NCBI GenBank assembly: GCA_029817715.1
Contig: JARUPY010000288.1
Location: forward strand, 496,001-560,000
DNA: 64,000 nucleotides
DNA from: Melastoma dodecandrum
Taxonomy: Eukaryota; Streptophyta; Magnoliopsida; Myrtales; Melastomataceae
Direction of reading: 5' to 3'
Below, piece after piece: positions 9,890 through 21,282 of this stretch. Both the position numbers and the translations under genes were made by a program. The notes under the pieces are model-generated. The model was given only the letters and a program-made list of their open reading frames with translations, had not been told where the DNA came from and did no database searches. Each line of letters starts with the position of its first letter. Positions within the stretch are counted from its first letter, which is position 1.

Positions 9890-11718
9890 GAGGCAGTTCG
9901 TCTTGAGTTTGAAACTACGTTGCAGGTAATCCTCTCGCTAATAATATATGGGGGCCCTCGATTGGTCCGTGGACGTCTGACCTGTTCATGTAGTTGAATC
10001 CAAGAGAAGGCATCATTTAATTGCTTAATTTTTCTTTCTTTAGTTGTATGTATGGATTTAGAAGTTTAGGCGTGCATATGGGTTTGGGCTTAGGCATTTC
10101 AGAAAAAAAAAAAAAAAAGTAGAACTCTCTGTCGAAGTAAGAAACGATAGAAAGGGTTGCCGACTGGGTTCTTTTCCTTTTAACGTTGATTGTCCAATCA
10201 TTACGAGTGTGATACTGACTTTTCTTCTCCTGTATTTCGGCTTTGTAGTACACTGGAATGATGTTGCTGGAGGAAATGACCTCAGTTTTCGTCATGCCCT
10301 GTTTGCTCATGTTCGTAGTTCCAAAAGGTACTGTCCTTGTCAACTGCTTTAGTTTTCTTTATCTCTCTGTACTCTGCTGTCTTATGACCTCTCGAGACCG
10401 AAAGCCCATTTTAGCTTTAATTGTTGCAGCGCGTACAGGACATCCTGCAATTTATTGCTGATTTTACAGTGCACGTGGAGGGCGTTGGTCATGTTTGCAG
10501 GTATTTTTTTTTTTTATCATAGATACCCAGTACTTGTTTTCCTGTCGAATCTTAATTACGTATGGGACTGCAGAAGATTATTTACTTTGAAAGTCTAATG
10601 GCAAGAGCCTCACCCCTCCCCCGCCCCCTAAACTTTCGATTTACCTGTAGCTTTAGCGCCTTTGATTTTTAAAACCATGGAAACAGAAACTACGGTTCTC
10701 CCCTAAATGCATCACAGAGTAAAAGGAGCTCGCAAGGAAAGATGGAAAAGTCGTTTTTGAGGTTTGTTTCTTCTGCATTTCCCTTTGTTCAAATCTAGAG
10801 GGCTTCATCTTCTGCGTGACCGCGATTACTTTGGTTTGCCATGCTGATTGATTAACGTTTCTTATGCAGCTTCCTGAGCAATTATCCTTCTTGGGAACCC
10901 GATTCCAAAGGCAAGCAGTTTATGTCCAATCTCCGGACTTTTGGGGACCAGATGTTACGTGCACATGAGATGAGGCTCTGCACTGATTCGCCAAATAGGA
11001 ATGTCAGCGGTATACGCCACATCGGGGCGCATGTGGACCAGAACAGTGTAGGTTTTAGGGAATCTCCATTCTCACTCCGTGTTCCTGGAACTGGGTACAA
11101 CCTTTCTCTGCTTTGGACTATGGATCAAGAACAGTGGAGTGATCGCTACATCCTGGATTGGTACTATTCATATCGAAGAGAAGGAACAAGTGCTACCAGA
11201 GTGCCTGTTGACATTGAATCTGGTCTGCTCCCCTCTCCTGAGCCCCAACCAGTGATTATGGGAGACCACCCTCTCTCTTCAGAATAGCGGAAGAAAGAAC
11301 CGACGATGAAAACTGGGAGGATCCGCAGTACGGCAGCTGGTTGTTCTCTCAACTTGGGGCGTCAACTTCTGCCCCTCTGTTTCGAGGGAGCTTGTTCCAT
11401 CACCATGAAACCGAGAGCACCTTGATGCAGAGTAGCAGGAAGTCACTCTGGTGGGCAAGGAGCGGGCCTCGTGGCGATAACACGCAAAGTCAGGCAAGCT
11501 TCAGGGAGCCTCCTGATTACAGGGATGATACTTCGGAGAGAAGTGCGGACGAGGATGAAGTACTGGACTGGAGGATAAACATGCAGCCAGACCAGACAAC
11601 AACACACATGTACGGACTTGATGAAGCTGGAGACGTGAGCCTCCACTTTGACAATGTCTACTACAGTAGGCCTCCTGAGAGCCAAGCCTCGGATCTTGAG
11701 CACACGAGATTCACGTAA
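9886..11718 (+). pseudogene. ATG9: ATG9 autophagy protein, 5'-truncated pseudogene
   Basis: ATG9 is the multispanning lipid scramblase of autophagosome formation. Five exon remnants of its C-terminal part are visible with GT-AG borders: 9886-9925 (RLEFET), 10249-10327 (YTGMMLLEEM), 10430-10500 (RVQDILQFIADFTVHVEGVG), 10651-10761 (NHGNRNYGSP, SSQGKMEKSFL) and 10870-11718 (SFLSNYPSWEPDSKGKQF, later GASTSAPLFRGS and WWARSGP). The membrane core is missing. Lesions: an extra A at the end of the second remnant, a TAA at 10670-10672 replacing a Gln codon, and a frameshift with TAG at 11285-11287. The 5' end abuts a dispersed repeat. Identification rests on remembered family motifs. Confidence 0.8.
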
Positions 11719-12794
11719 CAGAGGCTTGGGTCTCGCAGGATCTTGCGAGGCGACTCACAGAAGGTAGGTTGGTGGGAATGGGTTATGTTTAAAATTCTTT
11801 GATGTTCATAAAAAGCTCTCTCTATTGGGTTTGCCCATCCAAATGGTTAGAACTGGAAAAAGGAAAAAGAATGAAAATCCCAAAAATTGTATAGATTCCA
11901 AACATTTTTCAGGTTAATCTGTCCATAACAGCTACATTTCATTCTTGTTGTATATTACATTTGTTAATATTAGTTCAGTTACAAAAGAATCTTAAGTGAT
12001 GCCGAGGATCATTGATGGTCCGACGTTGAGGTGGTCCGGTATGGCGGCCACGAGCTATGGAAACCCTGTCTCTGTGTTTCTCTTAAGGCTGCTGCTATGT
12101 CCTTGACAGCATGGTTGACTCCTCTTAGTCCCTCCTTCTGAGGGCTCGCCCTCCAGGACGTGCTGATGAACAATGGCAAGGCTGTAGAGTGGACGCAATG
12201 CCATAGGCACTGGAGCCTCCCAGCATATGCTGCAACATCAAGGACCTTGTGCTGGAGAAATAGGCTCGGGATTTGGTCGAGAGGCTCGGGAATGATGGAT
12301 GTGTTGGGGAGAAGCAGATGGATGTATGCTCAAAACACCAGATGGATTTCTGTTGAGCAGAACATCCAGTCGGAGATCGATGAACAAATCTAGAGGATTA
12401 CAAGGGGAAATAAAAAGAAACATCCCGCTTCTTCCAGGGATGAAACAATCTCCTCTTTTTCATTTGCTAAACTTTTCATTTGAGAATATATTCAGGCCAA
12501 GATTTCACCAAAACTGTTGCAAACCAAACAAATCTTCATCACTTCACCGTTTAGTGGCAGTAATTTTGTCTCGGATCATTGTCACCGGACAAACAAGGCC
12601 GTCCTTTTGATCCCAGCCCAGACGTCGATCATTCCGTCTTCTATTCGCTTGCCTCTTCCTCTGTGTCGTCTCTCTCTCTCTCTGGTAATTTTTTTCTTTG
12701 AGACAGGAATTGCTCGCCGAGTCGGCATCTAGTTAAGACTTGCATTTCTTTTTGTGTATTGGAAGGCGGTTCTACATCAGGTGTGGGTGCCGCA
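11719..12794 (+). other. ATG9 pseudogene 3' flank and region before the Ulp1-like gene
   Basis: No gene is recognised. 12000-12390 is less AT-rich and has short open frames in two phases that may be a decayed gene fragment. 12660-12690 has a CT microsatellite of the kind common in plant 5' leaders, just upstream of the next gene. Confidence 0.4.
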
Positions 12795-14276
12795 ATGGAC
12801 GACGACAAGGTGGTCGCGATGTTCAGAGGCAAGATCCTGAAAGAATCTGACCTCAAGTTCTTGAAAGGTCCAGCCTTCATTACAGACCGTTTGATTGAGG
12901 CTTACTTCGCTTATCTCAAGAACAAGTGCCATGGGCACAGCAAGATCCTTCTCGTGGAACCCAAGGTAGCGTCCGGGCTCTCAAACTACACAGAAACAGT
13001 GCCCGTCCAAGAATTCCTAAATGGTCCTGGTTTCCGGGACAAGGAACTCGTTCTTTTCCCAGTGGAAAACAACACGACAGACCATGACGGGATCGAGCCT
13101 GGATCCCACTGGAGCCTCCTCGTGTATGACCGTCATGTGAACCTTTACTACCACTTTGATAGCAGCAGCAGCAGGGAGAACTTGAACTTGGCCAGGAAAC
13201 TATACACGTCAACGAAGTCGTTTACTGGATCGGATGTCGAGCCGGGGTACAAGGACGTGTTCATGCCAGGGCAAACAAACAAGTATGCTGGTGGATTGTA
13301 CGTGACGAGGACGGCGTACGTCATATGCGTGTGGTATGTGAGTGGGAGGAATTGTAGTCACACCTCCCTGCAGTGTGATTGTGCAACCGCTGTAGTTAAC
13401 CATGTCCATCAGTCGTCAGAGGCAGATATGAGGTACTCATTGCTGGGATTGGTAAATGTGGCACGTTTGATATCGAATCCCAGAGAAGATATTCTTGCCA
13501 TGACGGATGAAGAGTTTGTTCGTTCGACGATGGAAGAAGAGGTCCTTGTACTGTACAAGGGGCACAGGCTGACGAAATCCGACTTGGAATTCCTGAGAGG
13601 AGCTTGCCATGTCACCGACCGCCTGATCAATTTCTACTTCCTACTCCTCTTTGAGAGGTTCAACTTTGGGGATGGCGTGCTCCTCATCTCGCCTTCGATA
13701 TCGCGATGGCTCACAATCAGCAATGATCCAGATCTAGTTCAGGAGCTTGTCAGCCATCTGGACCTCCCTTCTCGGTGGTTCGTGTTGTTCCCCGTGAATA
13801 GCGATTTGGCCTTGCACAGGGTGGAGCGGACACGATCCCTCGCTCGCTGGAGCCTCCTCGTGCACGACGCGATGACTGGGTTATTCCTCCATTTCAATGA
13901 GAAACGTGAGGACACTTCTCCCAACACTGTGTTTGCGGGTGTTCTTTACGAGAAGGTCAAGTCCCTGGTATCTTGGAATATTGGCCTAGGACATACACGG
14001 CGACAACCGCCGAAGCTACGAGGGGTCAGGACAGCCGAATTGGATAAAGGGTTCAACAAGTACGATAGTGGAGTCCACATGATGGCGATGGCGAAGATAA
14101 TATGTTGGTGGTATGTGAATAGGGTTGAAAGTTCAAGACGATCCTCGGCAGAGCTGCAGGTGTACATAAACTTGATACAAGGGATGGAAGTAACCGTGGA
14201 GCAGGACGTGAGGTTGGAGATCAAGGACGCCGTCGAGAGGATCACCGGGAAAACCTATAAGGAGCTCCTGAAGTAA
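12795..14276 (+). CDS. Tandem NEDP1/SENP8-like (Ulp1 C48) protein, both active sites lost
   Basis: The 493-residue frame holds two complete copies of a deneddylase-type Ulp1 domain (about 1-240 and 241-493). Each starts with the family motif (ILKESDLKFLKGPAFITDRL; HRLTKSDLEFLRGACHVTDRL) and continues through the HWSLL region and the Tyr-Asp-Cys-Gly region. NEDP1/SENP8 enzymes remove NEDD8/RUB from proteins using His, Asp and Cys. Domain 1 keeps His105 and Asp122 but has Tyr-Ala-Gly-Gly at 164-167, so the nucleophile is Gly166. Domain 2 has Arg351 for His, Asn368 for Asp and Ser425 for Cys. Single-domain relatives are about 220 residues. I chose ATG 12795; the frame is open upstream to 12759 without another ATG. 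It is intronless and has no stops. It may be a non-catalytic NEDD8 or ubiquitin-like binder; that is inference. Confidence 0.85.
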   Translation: MDDDKVVAMFRGKILKESDLKFLKGPAFITDRLIEAYFAYLKNKCHGHSKILLVEPKVASGLSNYTETVPVQEFLNGPGFRDKELVLFPVENNTTDHDGIEPGSHWSLLVYDRHVNLYYHFDSSSSRENLNLARKLYTSTKSFTGSDVEPGYKDVFMPGQTNKYAGGLYVTRTAYVICVWYVSGRNCSHTSLQCDCATAVVNHVHQSSEADMRYSLLGLVNVARLISNPREDILAMTDEEFVRSTMEEEVLVLYKGHRLTKSDLEFLRGACHVTDRLINFYFLLLFERFNFGDGVLLISPSISRWLTISNDPDLVQELVSHLDLPSRWFVLFPVNSDLALHRVERTRSLARWSLLVHDAMTGLFLHFNEKREDTSPNTVFAGVLYEKVKSLVSWNIGLGHTRRQPPKLRGVRTAELDKGFNKYDSGVHMMAMAKIICWWYVNRVESSRRSSAELQVYINLIQGMEVTVEQDVRLEIKDAVERITGKTYKELLK

Positions 14277-16615
14277 ATAGCCATGAGTCGTTTTTGTTGC
14301 AGGGTTCTTCTATGTCAGAGTTTGATTTTCACAGCAATGAGAACTGCTCCTGGCCAATGAATCTGCCATCTTCTTCCTCGGATTGCAGATCATCGTAAAA
14401 TTTCTTCTTCTACTACTTTCTCCTCCCTTGGTCGTAGTCAAGTTAACGTCATCGAAATGCCTACAGAATCGGGGGCAACGACGACGACGTCAAGTTCCGA
14501 CCTTGAAGAACAACTCCTAACACCATCTGCCTGATATGATCCATATTCATCAAATCACGTGAATATGCATATCAGCCTTGAACCAAGACAGGGTGAGAGC
14601 TGAGATGTCATCTGCATTCGGGTTAGGAACAAGTATCATCGATTATGGCATGAAATGGAACTCCCCCGGCTACTCACTCGAGGACGCGCTGCTCGTCCAC
14701 GCACCTGAAGGTCCCACTCTTCGCATCTCTCGACGGACGTTAAGATTAGGAATGAATAATTAAAATTTGGAGGAACTTCAAATATCTAAATAAATTATTT
14801 CATTCGCGTGCCATGCTGATCTGGGCCTTCAAACGAAGCCCAATGTACGGGTTAAATTGGGCCTGGACAAAAGGCCCACTGGTCCTCCTGTAGGCTCAAG
14901 GAAATATTACCTCATTTCATTCGCTAGATTTTTCAACGATTTAGAATCCTCTCCGTTTAACTACGAAGAGTGTTTATTTTGTGACTGTGATTAGATTATT
15001 TTTTTTTAATTTAATGAGAAAATTTGTTAATAGACTGAAGTGTCTTTGATGCATGAGGAATTAAATAAATTATTAGAATTTATAATGATGAAATTATAAA
15101 CATTTCTTAAAAATGAAATACTGTTACGAGAATCTTCTTTTCATAATATCCACTTGTTAACTGAAATTTAATTATTGTGATCAAAGAAAATATTTTGGTA
15201 AACTACTCCCGAAGGATACCCCACACATCATGCCATCACGGACACAATGGTCGAAATCGCGGATGTCCATGGTTTTTCTTTTTCGTCTTTGCTCCTCCTC
15301 TCTCTTAGTACAAGGAAAAGGCCATGTCCCGTTCACATCGTCGCCATTGTTCATGGGTAGAGCAGGATCAACGACAGTTCCGTGACAACACTGGGCATCG
15401 TGCGACTACCCTGCTCTCAGAAACTCAGCAAAAATCAAGTTAGGTACGCTTCGAGTGTCTATTTCCGGGAGGAACAAGCAGAAAAAGAACGAATAAGAAG
15501 GTAGCTGAAGTTTCGTTATCTCAGTTTCCATGTACAATAAGAAAGTAGCTGGAAATACTACATATATTTATACAATAAGAGTCCTTTGCCTCCTCGTGAC
15601 GATGAACAAAATCAATATTGAATCTGTAAAAAATTTGTATATGCGCTGCACAAGAAACAATACGGGAAGGCTAACAACAAAGTTTCTCTATTTGTAAGAG
15701 AAGAGACGAATATTGATCATAGGATTGCCACGGCCACACCTTAATCAAATGGTACAAATAAATTTTGTAATTTACCACCTTGCGTCATCTCGCGAATAGG
15801 ATTAGGTATCGAACCTTGTCATCTTGAATCCCCCCCTCCACTCACCATAACAACTTCTCTTCGCTGCCTTGGCCACCGACAAAACAGAGACGAAACCGTC
15901 CGATGATTGAAGCTGTTCTTCTCCCTCATGAACCTCCAAAAAGATAATAGGCGGCCGGCCGCACACAAAGCTACTCGGCCAATGCCTTTTGGAGCTTGAC
16001 AAGGGAGAAGAAGAATTACAACCACCCCATCTGCATCATCATCGATCATCTAGAGGTACGAACACGTGTATAAATAGGCACAACAACCTATATCAAATCA
16101 AGTATGCTGTTCGGATATCATATCTATGGTTAGATTGCCAAACACCAACTTTTTACGTGAATTACGATACTCTTCCTTTTATTAAGAATGAAATAAATTA
16201 TCAGTGAGAGGAAATCGAGAGCAAGATGTGCGTTCATGTCCCCCTATCCCAAAAAACAAAATATGATTTAACATTGAGGGTAGGGTTTGGATTATGATTT
16301 AATTGTTAGCTTTAGGTTTAAGATTTAACGTTTAATTTAATTTATTGTATTATTAATTGAGTAAAATTTTTAAAAAGATTATATAGATTAATCACTCAAT
16401 TTTAAGAAAAACTTACAACAATTCAATTCAAAATAAAATCACCTTAATAAAATGGTTATTTGCATTAAGATGGAGATGATGGAGATTATAATTATCCCAT
16501 TAATCAAAAAATCTAATGAAGAAATCATATCAAATAACCAAGAAGAAAATCCCAATAAATTTATATTTTTTTAAAATCACGTCATTAATATAAAATTTTA
16601 AAATTGTCTATACCT
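14277..16615. other. Intergenic region, no recognised gene
   Basis: It holds the 3' flank of the Ulp1-like gene, short frames near 14578-14763 and 15802-16049 (minus) without family resemblance, and AT-rich DNA. 16430-16612 matches 20287-20470, a dispersed AT-rich repeat. TATA-like TATAAATA occurs near 16069 with no clear gene after it. Confidence 0.5.
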
Positions 16616-17394
16616 GCAGACGTGTCTTTGACGGACATTTACAACGTGCTACGTGGCTCTATTTTTTTCAGTGAAACGTTACGTGGCTCATCAACTTCAA
16701 AATCCCCGATAGGGCTGAGCTCAAGGAACTTATTCCCGTTATAACTAGGCCAATAAACATCGGTGTCATTGAACGTGAGGACCTCGCCATCGAAGGAGAA
16801 CCTACTGTTCAGGGAGACCAACCTCGTCCCATTCATGGTCTGGCCGGGGAGGAAGGTGTCGGTCGGGTAGTCGAAGCTCCGCCAGCCACTCCCGAAGATG
16901 TGGCAGCTGTTGTCGCGAAGGGAGAGGGAGACGGTGGAGATGAAGGAGGAGGCGGAGGGGTTACCAGGGAAGGCGTTGCGGCCGAAGGAAGTGTTGAGGT
17001 AGAGGAGAGAGGGGGAGGAGGAGATGGAGAGGGAGGAAGAGGAGGGAACGGGGGAGGAGGACCAGACGACGGTGGTAGGGGTGAAGTTGGAGGAGGAGGA
17101 AGCCAGAAAGGAGGTGGCAAAGACAGAGTTTGGGGAGAGGAGGAACTGGGTGGAGGTGGGTAGCCATGAGGAGAGATCAATCAACAATGGCGGCAACACA
17201 GGGAAGAAGATTCGATGGACCTCCTCCTTTTGGGACAAACTTGACTTGGACACAGGCGACGGACCAGACAGCGAGGAAAGAAAGAGAGTTTTCCTGTGCA
17301 TTGTCGCAGGGTTGACTTTGACTCAGTTTTAATTTTTTAATCTGGAAATAGAGCCACGTAGGACATTATAAATGTCCGTCAAAGACACGTCTGC
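16616..17394 (-). mobile_element. TIR-flanked gene-capture element (Pack-MULE-like)
   Basis: 49-base inverted repeats at 16616-16664 and 17346-17394 agree at about 46 positions (starting GCAGACGTGTC) and enclose a fragment of a lectin receptor gene. That is the structure of a Pack-type element, in which a DNA transposon carries a piece of host gene. I could not find a flanking target duplication, so the superfamily is uncertain. Confidence 0.65.
16639..17301 (-). pseudogene. S-domain (G-type lectin) receptor kinase fragment
   Basis: A 220-codon frame matches the extracellular bulb-type lectin domain of plant S-domain receptor-like kinases. The motifs are SSWLPTSTQFLLSPNSVFAT early, and GSGWRSFDYPTDTFLPGQTM with VSLNSRFSFDGEVL in the middle. 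It lacks a credible signal peptide, the S-locus glycoprotein and PAN domains, the membrane segment and the kinase, so it is a fragment. The opposite strand is open too, because the DNA is extremely GGA/GAG-rich. It lies between inverted repeats, which suggests capture by a transposon. Confidence 0.72.
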
Positions 17395-17479
17395 CGCACT
17401 CAACGGACGTCGAGTATTAGGCCAAATCAAAAAATAAAATGGAGAATGAGCCACAACTAAAACTTTTTAAATGATATGC

Positions 17480-17653
17480 CACATAAGAAAGTTGGCATAT
17501 ACGTTGGGCCAAAAATCGATAATTTGCCTAAAATTTATCACGGAGATGATAAAATAAGTTTAAAATGGTCATTGCTTCTTCTTTTTGGATATATAAAATC
17601 TATGCCTATAAAGATTTTTTAAATATGTATTTGTTTTGCCGTTGTATATAAAA
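17480..17653 (+). repeat. Short repeat shared with 22500-22648
   Basis: The run that includes GGATATATAAAATCTATGCC and TTTGTTTTGCCGTTGTATAT is present in both places. It marks the left edge of the tandem duplication, although the second copy is then interrupted by other sequence until 23341. Confidence 0.65.
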
Positions 17654-17920
17654 TGGCTGGGGACGTTCCAGAACCCCGAGGAGGCCGCCAGGGCCAACTA
17701 CGGGTCGGGTTACATGATGAGGGGTTCGGCCCCCATCCTGAACTTCCCTGAGGAGTACCCTAGGGGATCGAGCGCTAATCCCACGAGACTGTCCTCATCC
17801 TCGGCAGACGAAGCGGGCAGGGAAAGGGGGAGGAGAAGGGTCTGGGGTATTTGCCTGGACGACGAGGTACCGGGGGACATGCTGGACTTCAAGGACAAGT
17901 CAGGCAAGAATGGCATGTAA
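17654..17920 (+). pseudogene. AP2/ERF transcription factor remnant, copy 1
   Basis: The second half of an AP2/ERF DNA-binding domain is visible (WLGTFQNPEEAAR, then MMRGSAPILNFPEEYP), followed by a basic stretch and an acidic C-terminus (CLDDEVPGDMLDF) like group IX ERFs. The first half of the domain and the start codon are missing. Part of the domain (ANYGSGY) is scrambled compared with the usual AYDRAAF. Relative to copy 2, ten bases are missing near 17852, which happens to bring the C-terminus back into frame. Confidence 0.72.
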
Positions 17921-18683
17921 AGCTTTTTTCTCGAACTTGTGTGTTTCAGTTTAAAAAAACTTAGGTCATATGTTCCCAAATAAAAACTTGGGCCTAGAAG
18001 ATACGGAATCATCTTGTTTCAATATTTGATAGATTGATTTAAGGACAAAATAAGTTTTTTTTCTCTTTTATATACGTCAAACACGTCTCAAACCGAATTT
18101 CAATCGCCGTAGCGGTTTGCTAAATATTTCCAAAGTGTATGAACAGGCTCGAAAATCAACAAAATCATGTTAAATTAAGTTCGCGTGTAATTAAGTTATT
18201 CGTGCAGTTATTTTTTGGCCAAAATTTAATTTGAGACTTTGAACAAGTCGTGGTCAGGACTTGGAAATCATGATTTTCAAATATATTTGATGACAATATT
18301 TGAAGGTAAGACTGCCTTTGCCTTTTTTTACTATTTTTTTCGGTGATAAGTTGACTGACTTTTTTCTATGAAAGAAAAAAAAAAGAAAGAGAACAATGCT
18401 TCGATCTTGTGAAAACAATAGAAACATTTTGCCATAAAAGCTTTGTTCTCTCCCAAAAAAATGGTCCCTGCTGCATTATTATTAAAGAAAGAGACTAATG
18501 TCTTCCAAAAGCTCTTATTATTAAAGTTATGCCGGTCAAAGATTTGGATCAAAGTTCATGAAATTTTTTTGCATATTCGGTGGACGAGGAGAGATCACTT
18601 CTTAGATCATGGATGTTTGACTCGACTCGACCTTCAAGGATTACGGCATTTTCCCCCCTTTTCTTTTAAAATCCTATGTAACA

Positions 18684-19095
18684 ATGAAAGCACGGGTACT
18701 CCTCGTCACCCCGTCGGCATCTTACGTAAGCGCTTGCCTGTTCGTCTCCGCTTCCGTCCCGTATTTGGCGACCGCGAACGAAATTTACCATCAGGTTCTT
18801 CAACCCTATCCGCAATTGAGGAGTAAGATTATTCGTGAGTTTTGCATCGACGAGAAGGCTCGAGGCTCGAGGCTCTTTCTTTGTTAGCGAAGAGTGGTAT
18901 TTGTGGTATACTTCCGAATATGGAACCCCCCTGGGACTGGAACGCGACCGGAATATTGGACAGTATTCCAAGTTGGGAATAAGTGGAACGTCAATTTGGA
19001 CCAGCTTTTTAGCGGACCACGTTGCCAAAATAACTTGTTACAATTGGCCATCGCCTAGTGTACTAAAAAAGTTTAATAATATTGAAAAATCGTGA
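18684..19095 (+). other. Hypothetical frame, copy 1, broken
   Basis: This corresponds to the 178-codon frame at 24352-24888. A seven-base tandem duplication (GCTCGAG) near 18862 shifts the frame here. No family is recognised. Confidence 0.25.
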
Positions 19096-19672
19096 TCGGG
19101 AGAATTTATCCATGGGCTTACTCCATCGAACCGTCGACCCAATTTCGTATTATATATTCAAACACCGGCAGTAAAAAAAAAATAATGAAAATAAAAAAAA
19201 ACGAAAACGGATCGTTGTTAAAAAATTCGTGAAATACGACTCGATTTTATGAAATTAGGGTTTTTATTGCCTTAAAATTCGGGTTCGAACTACGTTACTA
19301 AATAAACAAACAAGGGGATCCCATCATTTGTTAAAAATGACACAGACAAGGTCTTCTTCTTTGTTTATTTAATGGCCTGGTTTGAGATTGTGCCTTAAGG
19401 ACTATAAAAACCTAATTTCACGAACTTGAAACGTAATTGGCCAAAATTATTTTGATAACTAACCGTAATAAGTTACGAGCCTCCTATTTTATATCGACAA
19501 GACTGCAAAACTGTACTTTCAGACATCTAATCTCAATGTCTTTACACTGAAACAAAGTTGCTTTGTAGTAAAATCACTTTGGAAAGTACATTCACTGTCC
19601 ACATTATTACGTTTTCCGGGGGAGCCTGTGAAAGAGTGAAGAGAACTGGGACCACGGCAGCCAGCGCAACCA

Positions 19673-20080
19673 CTAGGTCTCGCGTTTCGTGCAGTCAAGG
19701 AGATCTTCCAGCAACTTATCTTCCAAGTACTCGAACTTGATGACTTCTCTCCGGTCCTGCCCGACGGAAGGGAATGACGATGGACCGGGGATGCTGCCTT
19801 GATACCCGGGTACATAATGGTGTTCATTCGGGAAGTTGAGGATGGCCTGGTGACCGCGGAAGGCGAAAGCCGCACAATCGTAGGCCCTCGCAGTCTCCTC
19901 CGTGGACTCGAACGTCCCCAGTCAGAGCCTCGCCCCGTTCCTCGTCGGGTCACGTATCTCGGCCGCAAACTTCCCCCAGGGACGACGTCGGATGCCTCTG
20001 AACCGTGGCTGCTCTTCTCGGGCTGCCCTTCCCTGCCTCTCGCTGTCTCCGCCGCACTTCCCGCTTGATGACCCCACCAT
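19673..20080 (-). pseudogene. Small group IX ERF (ERF95-98-like), nonsense in AP2 domain, copy 1
   Basis: On the minus strand an ATG at 20080 opens a 135-residue protein with [20 protein letters not shown], then [29 protein letters not shown], and an acidic tail [14 protein letters not shown]. Size and layout match the small ERF95-98 type of ethylene-response factor, which binds GCC boxes. The conserved Trp of the AR-x-WLG motif is a TGA at 19922-19924 (codon 53), so only half a domain could be made. A TATA box (TATAAATA on the minus strand, near 20172) lies upstream. The same stop is in copy 2. Confidence 0.85.
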
Positions 20081-20249
20081 AAATCCGATCAAATCCACGT
20101 GGGTTTCGTTGGAGGGATGGTTCGGTTTCCTCGGATTGGTCGATTTGTGGAGGGAAATTCCCGATCCGGGTATTTATAGAAGCTGTCCCCGTTCAAATGA
20201 GTCCAAAGACAAAACGTATTAATAAAATAATAACAGAAGGGTTCATACC

Positions 20250-20683
20250 AAATATGCTGTTGGGATATCAATTTATTATATTATCAAAATAAAATCATCT
20301 TAACAATAAAATGGTTATTTGCATTAATATGGAAATTATAATTATCCCATTTATGTGGAATCACAAAATCTAGTGAAGAAATCATATCAAATAACTAAGA
20401 AGAAAATCCCAATAAATTTATATTTTTTTAAAATCACGTCATGAATATAAAATTTTAAAATTTTTCTATATTCATGTTTTATTTAAATACTTTTTCTTAG
20501 TAAATTAGAGAGAGAAATGTGTAAAAGCAATACTCTAAATAATTTAAGGATCGATATTTTGAAATATCTTATATATTTTTTTATTGTTTGAAGTAGATTC
20601 TAAAAAATTAGATTATTTTGATATTTATATGCCTATATATACATACCCATGTAAAATTTCTAAGCAATAACATTTAGATTTTC
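20250..20683. other. AT-rich intergenic repeat
   Basis: 20287-20470 matches 16430-16612. 20548-20683 matches 21511-21667 and acts as the shared upstream flank of the acidic-repeat gene pair. Confidence 0.6.
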
Positions 20684-21054
20684 ATGAAAAAGATGGAGAC
20701 GACTCAGCTCTTCCGCGAAAGTGATCACCTGAAGACTGACGACTACGTTAGCGGAGCGGTTTAACAGATGCACGTCGTGTGATGGACCGTATGGAAGCCA
20801 ATAACAATAACTCCTTTTTCTTGCACTTCGGACTCGTGTTAGGACTGCAACCGGACAAAGGAGTGGAGGAGGGAGGCGATGAGAATACATCTACTGAGGA
20901 AGATGACGACTTTTCTTCTCTTGGTGAGGAATGCGATACTTTTTCTCTTGAAGCAGAATGCGATACTTTTTCTCTTGGCGATGCACGTGAGGCAGATGAC
21001 GACACTTCTTCTCTTAGTGAGGATCGTGAAGCAGAAGACATAGTTTTCTCCTGA
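20684..21054 (+). pseudogene. Unknown acidic-repeat gene, copy A
   Basis: An ATG at 20684 starts MKKMETTQLF but the frame ends after 27 codons. The rest is open from 20782 (MDRMEANNNNSFF...) to TGA 21052-21054. The second half is a tandem repeat rich in Asp, Glu, Ser and Leu (EDDDFSSLGEE, DDTSSLSEDREAED). Copy B has the same order with the start and the middle joined, so copy A lost frame by a deletion near 20757. I do not recognise the family. No membrane segment or signal peptide is visible. Confidence 0.5.
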
Positions 21055-21282
21055 AGTTGATCGTAAATGGCGATACGTCGTTTTATGAAGGGTTTGATTG
21101 TGCACAAATTGAGGAAGATTTCAATATAAGATATGAAATTTATTCTTCTAGTAAAGAGATTTGGATAAGTGTTAGAGTTTTATTTCTTTTTTAAAATCAA
21201 ATTAGGAACATTCTAGAAGAATCTCAAAGAAATTTTTTTTTTGTAGATATTTTGTAGGACATATACGTTGAACCCTAACTAC

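Larger units (their letters stand above)
17654..20249. repeat. Tandem duplication, copy 1
   Basis: This 2.6 kb block is repeated at 23341-25925 with very high identity and small indels. Each copy contains a plus-strand ERF remnant, a ~1.7 kb spacer and a minus-strand small ERF gene. The right edge is ...GGGTTCATACCA in both. Confidence 0.9.

Noticed and set aside
16833..17180. Long proline-rich and glycine-rich frames on both strands
   Set aside because: They are shadows of the GGA-rich lectin fragment; only the 16639-17301 minus frame has family motifs.
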